A stretch of DNA of 64,000 nucleotides from Curtobacterium sp. MCSS17_008 (GTDB taxonomy: Bacteria; Actinomycetota; Actinomycetes; Actinomycetales; Microbacteriaceae). This document shows, in pieces, positions 41,247 through 49,932 of the stretch. Below the pieces are notes generated by a model. It saw only the letters and a list, made by a program, of their open reading frames with translations. It ran no database searches and had not been told where the DNA came from. Numbering within the stretch: position 1 is the first letter of the stretch; each line of letters begins with the position of its first letter. Where the stretch lies: positions 124,001-188,000 of the forward strand of contig NZ_QKSM01000002.1 in the NCBI RefSeq assembly GCF_003234185.1. The letters run 5' to 3'. The position numbers were made by a program, and so were the translations under genes.

Positions 41247-42458
41247 TCAGGAGACGAGCGCGCGGCCCTCGGCGTACGCGACGAGCTCGTCGACGCCGAC
41301 GGGGGAGAGCGCGTACCCGATCGCGAGCGCGGCGGCCCCCTGGAGCGCGGCGACGGAACCCGCGCGGGACTGCGCGATGACCAGGTGCTCGGTGGCCAGG
41401 GGCATGGAGCGGGCGTAGACGACCTCGCGGACACCGGCGAGCAGGTGCTCCCCGGCGCGGGTGATCGAACCGCCGAGCGCGATCACCGACGGGTTCATCA
41501 GGGACACGCAGGTCGCGAGCACCTCGCCGATGTCCCGACCGGCCTGGCGCACCGCTCCGATCGCGTCGAGCTCCGACCGGTTCACCAGGTCGATGACGTC
41601 ACCGCTCGTCTGCACGTCGTGTCCCTTCGCGCGCAGGGCGCGGGCGATGGCGGGACCGGACGCGACGGCTTCGAGGCAGCCGGTGTTGCCGCAGTGGCAC
41701 GGCACGTCGCCGGCGCGGGACACCCGGACGTGCCCGATGTCGCCCGCGGTGCCCTGGGCGCCCCGGCGGAGTTGCCCGTCCGACACGATCCCGGACCCGA
41801 TGCCGGTCGCGACCTTCACGAACAGCAGGTGGTCCACGTCGGGCCAACCGTGTTCGCGTTCACCGAGGGCGGCGATGTTCACGTCGTTGTCGAGCAGCAC
41901 GTGCGCCGCCACGTGCCCCCGCAGCCACCCGGGCACGTCGAAGCCGTCCCACCCGGGCATGATCGGCGGGTTCGCGGGGCGACCGGTGGAGAACTCGACC
42001 GGGCCGGGCACGCCGATGCCGATGGCGACGACGTCGTCGCGGACGCGGCCGACCTCGGCGAGGAGCTCGTCGATGGTCTCGACCAGCCAGGTGAGCGTCG
42101 GGACGGGGCCGGCGGCTATGTCGATCCGCGCCTCGCGGGTGGCCAGCGGTGCCGCGACGAGGTCGGTCACGGCGACGCGACCGTGCGAGGCGCCGAGGTC
42201 CGCGGCGATCACCAACCGGGCGCGCGGCACGAGGGCGACCTGCGCTGGCGGGCGGCCGCCGGTGGACGCGGCGGTCTCGACCGGTCCGACCAGCCCGACG
42301 TCGATGAGCGCGTCCAGGCGCACGGCGATCGTCGAGCGTGCGAGTCCCGTCAGGGCGGCCAGCTCCGCCCGGGTCCGCGGCACACCGTCGCGGAGGATCT
42401 GGAAGAGCTCGCTCGTCCCGACCGGAGGCGACGCTGCCGTCCGGGTGAAGTCGACCAT
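41247..42458 (-). CDS. ROK-family transcriptional repressor
   Basis: This ~403-residue protein joins an N-terminal winged helix (RTRAELAALTGLARSTIAVRL, about residues 28-47) to a ROK sugar-kinase-like domain. The ROK part has DLGASHGRVAV, GIGVPGPVEF, the zinc motif CHCGNTGCLEA (about 253-263), and LGGSITRAG. Such NagC/XylR-type repressors release DNA on binding a sugar or sugar phosphate. I use ATG 42458; in-frame ATGs at 42482 and 42494 are possible. It is divergent from the sugar cluster, which it presumably represses at 42526-42554. Confidence 0.9.
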   Translation of the reverse strand: MVDFTRTAASPPVGTSELFQILRDGVPRTRAELAALTGLARSTIAVRLDALIDVGLVGPVETAASTGGRPPAQVALVPRARLVIAADLGASHGRVAVTDLVAAPLATREARIDIAAGPVPTLTWLVETIDELLAEVGRVRDDVVAIGIGVPGPVEFSTGRPANPPIMPGWDGFDVPGWLRGHVAAHVLLDNDVNIAALGEREHGWPDVDHLLFVKVATGIGSGIVSDGQLRRGAQGTAGDIGHVRVSRAGDVPCHCGNTGCLEAVASGPAIARALRAKGHDVQTSGDVIDLVNRSELDAIGAVRQAGRDIGEVLATCVSLMNPSVIALGGSITRAGEHLLAGVREVVYARSMPLATEHLVIAQSRAGSVAALQGAAALAIGYALSPVGVDELVAYAEGRALVS

Positions 42459-42525
42459 GTCGGGAGTGAAGCACACATCCATCGCGCCACGCAACGAAGA
42501 TCGTCGAGGAGGTCACAACTTTTGC

Positions 42526-42554
42526 TTGACCGCCGTCAGAAGGGGCCATAGTGT
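42526..42554 (+). promoter_or_regulatory. Near-consensus promoter of the sugar cluster
   Basis: TTGACC (42526-42531), a 17-base spacer and TAGTGT (42549-42554). TGAC-CGCC-GTCA forms a dyad over the -35 end and spacer, a plausible site for the ROK repressor. Confidence 0.75.
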
Positions 42555-42601
42555 GACGCTCGATCACTGACGATCCACCATCTCGACGAGGAGAACACCT
42601 G

Positions 42602-43348
42602 GTGACGCAACCCCTGTCGGTCCAGCTCTACACCGTGCGCGACGCCCTCTCGGCCGACCTGCCCGGCACGCTCCAGCGCATCGCGTCCATCGGCTACACG
42701 AACGTCGAGGCCTTCGGCTTCGTCGACCGCGCCGAGGAGCTCCGGGACGCCCTGGCCGCCGCCGGCCTGCAGGCACCCAGCGGGCACGCGCGGCTCCTGG
42801 ACGCCGGCGAGCAGGACCTCGAGCGCATCCTCCGGGCGAGCACGACCATCGGGTTGACGACGCTCATCGACCCGCACATCGACGAGGCGCGCTGGACGAC
42901 CCGCGAGGACGTCGAGGCGATCGCCCGTGAGCTCAGCGCCCTCGCACCCCGCGCCGCGGACCACGGGCTCGTGCTCGGCTACCACAACCACGCGTTCGAG
43001 TTCTCGAACCGCATCGACGGCGTCAGCGCCTACGAGGTCTTCGCCGACGCCCTGTCCGACGACGTCGTGCTCGAGCTCGACACCTACTGGGTGCAGGTCG
43101 GCGGCGACGACCCGGTGGCGATCATCGGCAAGTACGGCGACAAGGTGCAGTTCCTGCACGTCAAGGACGGCGACGGCTCGCACGACGACAAGCAGCAGGT
43201 CGCGGTCGGCAACGGCGTCATGCCGATCCGCGAGATCGTCGCGGCGGCACCGGACGCGCTGCACGTCGTCGAGCTCGACGACCACGAGGGCGACGTGTTC
43301 CAGGCCGTCGCCGACTCCTACACGTTCCTCGAGGGGGCACGCGCATGA
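42602..43348 (+). CDS. Sugar phosphate isomerase/epimerase family protein
   Basis: This 248-residue TIM-barrel protein of the AP-endonuclease-2/xylose-isomerase-like superfamily has SVQLYTVRDALSADLPGTL at the start. Metal-site segments include LGYHNHAFEF (about residues 121-130), LELDTYWVQVGG and QFLHVKDGDG (about 181-190). Relatives isomerise or epimerise keto-sugars or inosose. GTG 42602 has GAGGAG 8 bases upstream. Its stop overlaps the next gene's ATG (ATGA). First gene of an operon with the oxidoreductase and the ABC importer. Confidence 0.88.
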   Translation: MTQPLSVQLYTVRDALSADLPGTLQRIASIGYTNVEAFGFVDRAEELRDALAAAGLQAPSGHARLLDAGEQDLERILRASTTIGLTTLIDPHIDEARWTTREDVEAIARELSALAPRAADHGLVLGYHNHAFEFSNRIDGVSAYEVFADALSDDVVLELDTYWVQVGGDDPVAIIGKYGDKVQFLHVKDGDGSHDDKQQVAVGNGVMPIREIVAAAPDALHVVELDDHEGDVFQAVADSYTFLEGARA

Positions 43349-44490
43349 CCGACACCGCACTGGACCAGCAGGGCACCGCCACGACGCGGACCGGTCCCGT
43401 CGGCGTCGGCGTCATCGGCGCGGGTGTCATCTCCGACCAGTACCTGTCGAACCTCACGGTGTTCCCCGACGTCGAGGTCCGGTTCATCGCGGACATCGAC
43501 GAGCCGCGCGCCGCCGCCCAGGCCGAGAAGTGGGGCGTCGCCGGGTCCGGCACGGTCGAGGAGCTCCTCGCCGACGACGACATCGAGATCGTGGTCAACC
43601 TGACGATCCCCGCCGCCCACGTCGAGGTCGCGATGCAGGCCCTCGCCGCGGGCAAGCACGTCTGGGGCGAGAAGCCCTACGCCCTCGACCGCGAGAGCGC
43701 CGCGCAGCTCCGCGACGCCGCGGTCGCCGCCGGCAAGACCGTCAGCGTCGCACCGGACACGTTCCTCGGCGCCGGGCTGCAGACCGCCCTCCGGACCATC
43801 CGCGAGGGCCGCATCGGCACGCCCCTCAACGGGCTGACGCTGTTCCAGAGTCCCGGCCCCGAGTCCTGGCACCCGAGCCCCGAGTTCCTGTTCGCGTACG
43901 GGGCGGGCCCGCTGTTCGACATCGGCCCGTACTACATCACGACCCTCGTGCAGGCGTTCGGTCCGGTGGCGAAGGTCACCGCGACGGCGTCGAGGTCCCG
44001 CGCCACGCGCATGATCGGTTCCGGTCCGAAGGCGGGCACGGAGTTCCCCGTCGAGGTCCCGACGAACCACTCCGCGCTCATCCAGTTCGAGGACGGGGGG
44101 AGCGCGCAGAGCGTCTTCTCGTTCGAGTCGGACCGTGGCCGGACCGGCTTCGTCGAGATCGCGGGCGAGACCGGCACGGTCGTCTTCCCCGACCCCAACG
44201 AGTTCGACGGGGACACCGAGCTCTACGCGCTGGGCGCCGAGGAGCCGGAGACGATCCCCGCCGTGGGGTCCACCTACTCGCGCGGCACCGGCGTGGTCGA
44301 CCTGGCCCGCTCGATCCGCGCCGGCCAGGGGAACCGGGTCCCCGGCGCCCTCGCCTTCCACGTCCTCGACGTGATGGTCTCCATCGCCGAGGCCGCCGAA
44401 CGTGGTGAGACCGTGCTCGTCCAGAGCACCGTCGAACCCTCCCCGACCCTCCCCGAGGGCTGGGACCCCGCGGAGTCGACCCTGTCCTGA
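43345..44490 (+). CDS. Gfo/Idh/MocA-family oxidoreductase
   Basis: This 381-residue NAD(P)-dependent enzyme has the Rossmann motif VGVIGAGVISDQYLSNL (about residues 19-36), the conserved EKPYAL (about 111-116) with the catalytic lysine, and the C-terminal substrate domain with GPLFDIGPYYI. Family members oxidise a sugar, sugar acid or inositol hydroxyl. Its ATG overlaps the isomerase stop, so the two are coupled and probably act in sequence. It lies 116 bases before the solute-binding protein gene. Confidence 0.9.
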   Translation: MTDTALDQQGTATTRTGPVGVGVIGAGVISDQYLSNLTVFPDVEVRFIADIDEPRAAAQAEKWGVAGSGTVEELLADDDIEIVVNLTIPAAHVEVAMQALAAGKHVWGEKPYALDRESAAQLRDAAVAAGKTVSVAPDTFLGAGLQTALRTIREGRIGTPLNGLTLFQSPGPESWHPSPEFLFAYGAGPLFDIGPYYITTLVQAFGPVAKVTATASRSRATRMIGSGPKAGTEFPVEVPTNHSALIQFEDGGSAQSVFSFESDRGRTGFVEIAGETGTVVFPDPNEFDGDTELYALGAEEPETIPAVGSTYSRGTGVVDLARSIRAGQGNRVPGALAFHVLDVMVSIAEAAERGETVLVQSTVEPSPTLPEGWDPAESTLS

Positions 44491-44606
44491 CCGGGACGGG
44501 GCGCACACCGCTCGCGGGTCGGCACCGACGTCGGCCCGCACCCACACAGCAGCACCCGACACCTCCAACCCTCAGCACCATCTCAACGACGAGAAAGTAG
44601 AGAGTC

Positions 44607-45908
44607 ATGCGCACTGCCATCCGCGCACTGGCCATCACCGCGGCCGCGGCACTCACCGTGACCGGCCTGACGGCCTGCTCCTCCGGGTCGTCCGGTTCCT
44701 CCGGTGACTCGAAGACGCTCACGTACTGGGCGTCGAACCAGGGCACGTCCCTGCAGAACGACAAGGAGGTGCTCACCCCCGTCCTCGAGAAGTTCACCGA
44801 GGAGACCGGGATCAAGGTGGACCTCCAGGTCATCGGCTGGAACGACCTGCAGAACAAGATCCAGACCGCCGTCACGTCGGGCCAGGGCCCCGACGTGGTC
44901 AACATCGGCAACACGTGGGCGACCTCGCTCCAGGCCACCGGCGCCTTCCAGGAGTTCGGTGACGCGGAGATGGAGGCCATCGGCGGCGCCGACAAGTTCG
45001 GCAAGGTCGCGCTCTCCACCGGAGGCGCGCCGGGCGAGACGGTCACGAGCGTCCCGCTCTACGGCCTTGCCTACGGTCTCTACTACAACAAGCAGATGCT
45101 CGCCGACGCCGGCATCGAGCCCCCCACCACGTGGGAGGACATGGTCGCCGCCGCGGAGAAGCTGACCGCCGACGGCAAGTACGGGTTCAGCCTCGCGGGC
45201 GGTTCGTACACCGAGAACTCGCACTTCGCGTTCATCAACTCGGCGCAGAACGGCGGCGAGTGGTTCGACGAGGACGGCAACCCCACCTTCACGTCGAAGG
45301 AGAACGTCGACGGCATCAAGCGCTACCTCGACCTCATGCAGGACGCGAAGGTCGCGAACCCGTCGAACGCGCAGTACGACAACGCGACGCAGTCGACCAC
45401 GGACTTCGCGAAGAAGAAGGCCGCGTTCATCCTCAACCAGAACAACGCGAACGCGACGATCGAGTCGCTCGGCATGAAGTCGGACGAGTACGGCGTGGTC
45501 GCGCTGCCGGCACCGGAGGGCGGCGAGCAGATCGCCAGCTTCCCCGCCGGCATCAACCTGTCGATCTTCAAGAACACGGACAACAAGGACGGCGCGCTGC
45601 AGTTCGTCAAGTACATGACGAGCATGGACACGCAGACGACGCTCGACAAGCCGTACTCGGCGCTGCCGGTCCTCGCCGAGGCCGCGGACTCCGTCGAGGA
45701 CGAGCAGACGAAGACGTTCCTCGACATCTACAACAACAAGGCGAAGCCGCTCCCGCTGGTGCCCGCCGAGGACCAGTTCGAGTCGACGGTCGGCAAGGCG
45801 ATGAACGACATGTTCGCCAAGATCGCCACCGGCTCGACGGTGTCCGAGAGCGACATCGAGTCGGCGCTGCAGACGGCTCAGGACCAGGTGTCCCAGGCCG
45901 CCGGTTGA
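44607..45908 (+). CDS. Sugar ABC transporter substrate-binding lipoprotein
   Basis: This 433-residue lipoprotein has a signal peptide ending in LTAC (lipobox, about residues 21-24), a Ser/Gly linker, and the family-1 extracellular solute-binding fold: KTLTYWASNQG, VDLQVIGWNDLQNKIQTAV and GQGPDVVNIGNTW. It captures a sugar or oligosaccharide outside the cell for the two permeases encoded next. Hairpin 45915-45957 follows and may lower downstream transcription. Confidence 0.92.
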   Translation: MRTAIRALAITAAAALTVTGLTACSSGSSGSSGDSKTLTYWASNQGTSLQNDKEVLTPVLEKFTEETGIKVDLQVIGWNDLQNKIQTAVTSGQGPDVVNIGNTWATSLQATGAFQEFGDAEMEAIGGADKFGKVALSTGGAPGETVTSVPLYGLAYGLYYNKQMLADAGIEPPTTWEDMVAAAEKLTADGKYGFSLAGGSYTENSHFAFINSAQNGGEWFDEDGNPTFTSKENVDGIKRYLDLMQDAKVANPSNAQYDNATQSTTDFAKKKAAFILNQNNANATIESLGMKSDEYGVVALPAPEGGEQIASFPAGINLSIFKNTDNKDGALQFVKYMTSMDTQTTLDKPYSALPVLAEAADSVEDEQTKTFLDIYNNKAKPLPLVPAEDQFESTVGKAMNDMFAKIATGSTVSESDIESALQTAQDQVSQAAG

Positions 45909-45914
45909 TCCGCC

Positions 45915-45957
45915 CGGAGGCCCGGACCGCGTCCGTCAGGACGCGTCCGGGCCTCCG
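45915..45957 (+). terminator. Strong intra-operon hairpin after the binding-protein gene
   Basis: Arms 45915-45934 and 45939-45957 pair over 19 bp with one bulged C and a 4-base loop. It sits inside the operon, between the binding protein and the permeases. Confidence 0.75.
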
Positions 45958-46129
45958 CCCCTCGGCTGGCCACCGTCACGCACCCCCTGTGCGGACGCAC
46001 CAGCAGCCCCGCACCCGGCCAGCGCGCCGGGGGTGAGCCGATCGGCTCACGTCTGCCGTTCCTCCAGGCCGCTGCCACGGCCGGACGGACGAAGCACCCG
46101 ATCCCATCCTCGCCGGAAGGCCACCACCC

Positions 46130-47125
46130 ATGTCCACCTCGGTCCTGCCCGACTCCGAGCGCATCGACCTGACCCACACGAAGGCGCCGACGCTGTCGGG
46201 TCCCCAGCCGGGTCGGAAGCCGAAGCGCCACTGGCTGCCGTACGCGCTCGTCGCACCGGCCATCCTGTTCGAGCTGCTCATCCACATCGTCCCGATGCTC
46301 GTCGGCATCTGGATCTCCTTCATCCAGCTCACCAAGTACTTCATCGCGAACTGGGGCGCCGCTCCCTTCGCCGGGTTCCGCAACTACGCCGTCGTCGTCG
46401 ACTTCGACCAGGCCATCGGTCGGGGCGTCCTCAACTCCTTCCTCGTCACCTGCGCGTTCACGGTGCTCGTCGTCGGGCTGTCCTGGGTGCTCGGCATGGC
46501 CGCCGCGGTGGCGCTGCAGAAGCCGTTCGCGGGCCGCGGCCTGTTCCGCACGCTCTTCCTCGTGCCGTACGCGCTGCCGATGTACGCGGGCGTCATCACC
46601 TGGAAGTTCATGTTCCAGCGGGACACCGGCGCGCTCAACCACCTGCTCGTCGACCAGCTCGGGCTGTTCGGCGGGAACGCCCCGTTCTGGCTCATCGGCA
46701 ACAACGCCTTCGTCGCGGTCGTCGTCGTGGCGATCTGGAAGACCTGGCCGTTCGCGTTCCTCATGCTGATGGCGGGCCTGCAGTCCGTGCCGAACGACGT
46801 GTACGAGGCCGCCTCCGTCGACGGCGCGAAGCCCTTCCGTCAGTGGCGGTCGATCACCCTGCCGATGGTGCGCCCGGTGAACGTGACGCTCGTGCTCGTG
46901 ATGTTCCTCTGGACGTTCAACGACTTCAACACGCCGTTCGTGCTGTTCGGCTCGACCGCGCAACCCCCGGCGGCCGACCTGCTCAGCTTCCACATCTACA
47001 ACGCGTCGTTCATCACCTGGAACTTCGGCTCCGGTGCCGCGATGAGCGTCCTGCTCCTCATCTTCCTGCTCATCGTCACGGGCATCTACCTGGCCGTGAC
47101 CAACCGGAGGTCCGTCCGTGCGTGA
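46130..47125 (+). CDS. Sugar ABC transporter permease, MalF/UgpA type
   Basis: This 331-residue permease has six or so membrane helices and the cytoplasmic EAA loop EAASVDGAKPFRQWRSITLP (about residues 225-244), which docks the ATPase. It forms the channel with the following permease. Its 3' end overlaps that gene by 8 bases. No ATPase gene lies in the cluster. Confidence 0.93.
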   Translation: MSTSVLPDSERIDLTHTKAPTLSGPQPGRKPKRHWLPYALVAPAILFELLIHIVPMLVGIWISFIQLTKYFIANWGAAPFAGFRNYAVVVDFDQAIGRGVLNSFLVTCAFTVLVVGLSWVLGMAAAVALQKPFAGRGLFRTLFLVPYALPMYAGVITWKFMFQRDTGALNHLLVDQLGLFGGNAPFWLIGNNAFVAVVVVAIWKTWPFAFLMLMAGLQSVPNDVYEAASVDGAKPFRQWRSITLPMVRPVNVTLVLVMFLWTFNDFNTPFVLFGSTAQPPAADLLSFHIYNASFITWNFGSGAAMSVLLLIFLLIVTGIYLAVTNRRSVRA

Positions 47126-47957
47126 GACAGTCGGCGCCAAGTCCTTCAAGATCGTCACCCTGGTCGTCCTGACCCTGTTCACGGTCGTCCCGCTCTACGT
47201 CATGGTGACCACGGCGATGAAGCCGCTCGGTGACGTGCAGGACAACTTCACCTGGATCCCGTCGAACATCACGATCCAGCCGTTCATCGACATGTGGTCG
47301 ACGGTGCCGCTGGGTCGGTACTTCGTCAACTCGCTCGTGGTCTGCACGGTCGCGACGGTGTTCTCGCTGATCATCGCGACGTTCGCGGCCTACGGTGTCT
47401 CGCGCTGGAACTTCAAGGGCAAGAGCGCCTTCACCACCGCGGTGCTCTCGACGCAGATGTTCCCGGGCGTGCTGTTCCTGCTCCCGCTGTTCCTCATCTT
47501 CACGAACCTCGGCAACGCGCTCGGCGTCCAGCTGGTCGGGTCGTGGCTCGGCCTGATCATCACGTACCTGACGTTCACGCTGCCGTTCTCCATCTGGATG
47601 CTCGCCGGCTACTTCGAGACCATCCCGCGCGAGCTCGACGAGGCCGCGATGGTCGACGGTTCGGGCCCGATGGGCGCGCTGTTCCGGGTGATCCTGCCCT
47701 CGGCGCGTCCGGGTCTCGTCGCGGTCGGGATCTACTCGTTCATGACGGCCTGGGGCGAGGTCCTCTTCGCGTCGGTCATGACGAACGGGCTCGGCTCCAC
47801 CCTGGCGGTCGGTCTGCAGCAGTACTCGACGCAGACGAACGTGTACTGGAACCAGGTCATGGCGGCGTCCCTCGTGGTGTCGATCCCCGTGGTGCTGGCG
47901 TTCCTCATCGTGCAGCGCCAGTTCGTCGCCGGCCTGACCGCGGGCGCGGTGAAGTAG
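47118..47957 (+). CDS. Sugar ABC transporter permease, MalG/UgpE type
   Basis: This 279-residue permease has six helices and the EAA loop DEAAMVDGSGPMGALFRVIL (about residues 175-194). Residues such as NYSRWNFKGKS-type loop GVSRWNFKGKSAF fit the MalG half. The GTG start overlaps the partner permease. The energising ATPase must be encoded elsewhere, perhaps a shared MsiK-type subunit, as is common in actinobacteria. Confidence 0.93.
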   Translation: MRETVGAKSFKIVTLVVLTLFTVVPLYVMVTTAMKPLGDVQDNFTWIPSNITIQPFIDMWSTVPLGRYFVNSLVVCTVATVFSLIIATFAAYGVSRWNFKGKSAFTTAVLSTQMFPGVLFLLPLFLIFTNLGNALGVQLVGSWLGLIITYLTFTLPFSIWMLAGYFETIPRELDEAAMVDGSGPMGALFRVILPSARPGLVAVGIYSFMTAWGEVLFASVMTNGLGSTLAVGLQQYSTQTNVYWNQVMAASLVVSIPVVLAFLIVQRQFVAGLTAGAVK

Positions 47958-47971
47958 GCCTTCCGCCCACC

Positions 47972-48041
47972 GCAAGACACCGGTGTTCGCGCTCGACGCC
48001 CCCGCAGGACGCGGTGCGCAGCGCGAACACCGGTGTCTTGC
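47972..48041. repeat. 22 bp perfect inverted repeat between permease and propeller genes
   Basis: Arms 47972-47993 and 48020-48041 are exact reverse complements with a 26-base loop. The arm core is ACACCGGTGT, itself a palindrome. It could end the permease transcript, or be a mobile-type repeat; there is no T tract. Confidence 0.8.
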
Positions 48042-48086
48042 CGTTCAAGCGACCACGGCACGACGTCGAACCGACAGGATGGGACC

Positions 48087-49034
48087 ATGACCGAGACCCG
48101 AGGGCGCCAGCTGCAGCCCGGCCAGGCGAGCCGCGTGCACGTGTACGACGTCGAGACCCGGTCCGCCCGGCTCGTGTTCTCGTCCGACACCGTGCTGGTC
48201 GAGGCACCGAACGTCCTCGACGAGCGGACGCTCGTCCTCAACGGCGACGGGGACCTCTGGCTGCTGCCGCTGCCGGCCGACGACACCGTGCTCGACGAGA
48301 CCGCGCTCGTCCGGGTGCCGATGCCTGGGGTCGACGAGATCAACAACGACCACGTGCTCGACCCGTCGGGGGAGTCCGTCGTCGTGAGTGCGCGCGACGG
48401 CGAGCTGTACCGCGTGCCCCTGCCCGAGGGCGGCGCGGCGACCCGGATCACCGACACCGCCGCCGTGCTGCCGGTGGTGCGGAAGTACTACCTGCACGGC
48501 ATCGCCCCGGACAGATCGGCACTCGCCGCGATCGTGGGTGAGCGGACCCCGGAGGGCGTCTGGACCACGGACGTCGCGCTCGTCGACCCGTCGTCCGGCG
48601 TCACCACGTTCCTGACGCGCGACGCGCACCCGGATGACGGCTGCGCGATCACCCCCGACGCCGGCACCGTGCTGTTCAACACCGAGCGGTTCAGCCCGGG
48701 GACGGCCCAGCTGGCCGCGCTCCGGCTCGACGAGCGGGCGGACCCCGTCGGTCCCGTGCAGATCACCGGTGACGAGCGGGTGAACTGGTTCCCGCACCTG
48801 TCGCCGGACGGGTCGCACCTGCTGTACCTGTCGTACGGACCCGGCGTGCACGGCCACCCCGCCGACCAGCGGGTGGAACTCCGCCTGCTCCCGGGCTCCC
48901 TCGCCCGCGGAGCCCGCATCGCCGTCGTGCCGGAGACCCTCGTCACGCTCGACGGCGGCCAGGGCACGGTGAACGTGCCGCCGTGGTCGCCGGACTCGCG
49001 GTGGTTCGCCTACTGCGACTACCCGGTGGGCTGA
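48087..49034 (+). CDS. TolB-like/PD40 beta-propeller protein
   Basis: This 315-residue protein looks like repeated PD40/WD40-type blades: RVHVYDVETRSARLVFSS, GDLWLLPLP, DPSGESVVVSA, TPDAGTVLFNT and SPDGSHLLYLSY, each with a D-P-S/D-G motif at a blade edge. No signal peptide or catalytic motif is visible, so it should be cytoplasmic. Related proteins occur in sugar and oligouronide clusters; a role in sugar handling or sensing is inferred from its place. CAGGAT lies 6 bases before ATG 48087, an imperfect leaderless box. I do not assign an enzyme activity. Confidence 0.75.
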   Translation: MTETRGRQLQPGQASRVHVYDVETRSARLVFSSDTVLVEAPNVLDERTLVLNGDGDLWLLPLPADDTVLDETALVRVPMPGVDEINNDHVLDPSGESVVVSARDGELYRVPLPEGGAATRITDTAAVLPVVRKYYLHGIAPDRSALAAIVGERTPEGVWTTDVALVDPSSGVTTFLTRDAHPDDGCAITPDAGTVLFNTERFSPGTAQLAALRLDERADPVGPVQITGDERVNWFPHLSPDGSHLLYLSYGPGVHGHPADQRVELRLLPGSLARGARIAVVPETLVTLDGGQGTVNVPPWSPDSRWFAYCDYPVG

Positions 49035-49140
49035 CGGGCCCGGGGCGACCGAGACCCGCGCGTGCGGGCGGCCCCGCGACGGTGAGACCGCGGGACCGTC
49101 CGCCTGCCCGAGACCGGACGTGGGGCCGCGCACCGCTCGG

Positions 49141-49932
49141 CTACAGCTCGCGCACGCGGCCCTGCTCGATGCGCAGGCGGCGCTCTGCGCGCTTCGCCAC
49201 CCACGAGTCGTGCGTGACGATGACCACGGTCAGTCCGCGCTCCCGCCACTGCTTCTCGATGATCGCCGTGATCTCGTCGCGCGTCGACTCGTCGAGCGCG
49301 CCGGTCGGCTCGTCCGCCAGCAGCACGCTCGGGTCCTTCACCAGCGCCCGCGCGATCGCCACGCGCTGCTGCTGACCGCCGGACAGCTCCGCCGGCAGGT
49401 GGTCGAGTCGCTCGCCGAGCCCGACCTCCTGCAGCGCGGCCGTCGCCCGCGAGCGCACCTCGGCCTTCGACCGGTTCGCGAGCGACCCGGCGAAGGCGGT
49501 CTCCACGTTCTCGAGCGCGCTCAGGGTCGGGATGAGGTTGAAGCCCTGGAACACGAACCCGATCTCGGTCGCCCGCAGGTCGGTCAGCGCCCGGTCGCCG
49601 AGCTCCGTGACGTCGTGCTCGCCGAGCAGCACCTTCCCGGAGGTCGGTCGGTCGAGTGCTCCGAGCATCTGCAGCAGCGTCGACTTGCCGCCGCCGGTCG
49701 GCCCCTGGATCGCGACCAGCTGCCCCTGCGGGATGGTCAGGTCGACGTCCGTCAGCGCGGTGACGGTCCGGTTCTTCTGCGTGTACGTCTTGCGCACGCC
49801 CTGCAGACGGTAGACCGGACGGGAGGCGCGGCCCGCCTCCGTCGCGGGCGCTGTGGTGGTCGGGGTGGTCGGGATGGTCACGGGTGCTCCTGACGGGGTG
49901 TCGTTCGTCGTGTCGTTCGTCGGTCCGGTCAT
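49141..49932 (-). CDS. MacB-type ABC transporter ATP-binding protein
   Basis: This 263-residue ATPase has Walker A GPTGGGKST (about residues 75-83), the signature LSGGQQQRVAIARAL (about 180-194) and Walker B VLLADEPTGALDE (about 199-211). A Thr/Pro-rich N-terminal tail precedes it. It belongs to the LolD/MacB/FtsE group that powers FtsX-type permeases. Its ATG shares a base with the stop of that permease gene (TGATG), so the pair is coupled. Confidence 0.93.
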   Translation of the reverse strand: MTGPTNDTTNDTPSGAPVTIPTTPTTTAPATEAGRASRPVYRLQGVRKTYTQKNRTVTALTDVDLTIPQGQLVAIQGPTGGGKSTLLQMLGALDRPTSGKVLLGEHDVTELGDRALTDLRATEIGFVFQGFNLIPTLSALENVETAFAGSLANRSKAEVRSRATAALQEVGLGERLDHLPAELSGGQQQRVAIARALVKDPSVLLADEPTGALDESTRDEITAIIEKQWRERGLTVVIVTHDSWVAKRAERRLRIEQGRVREL

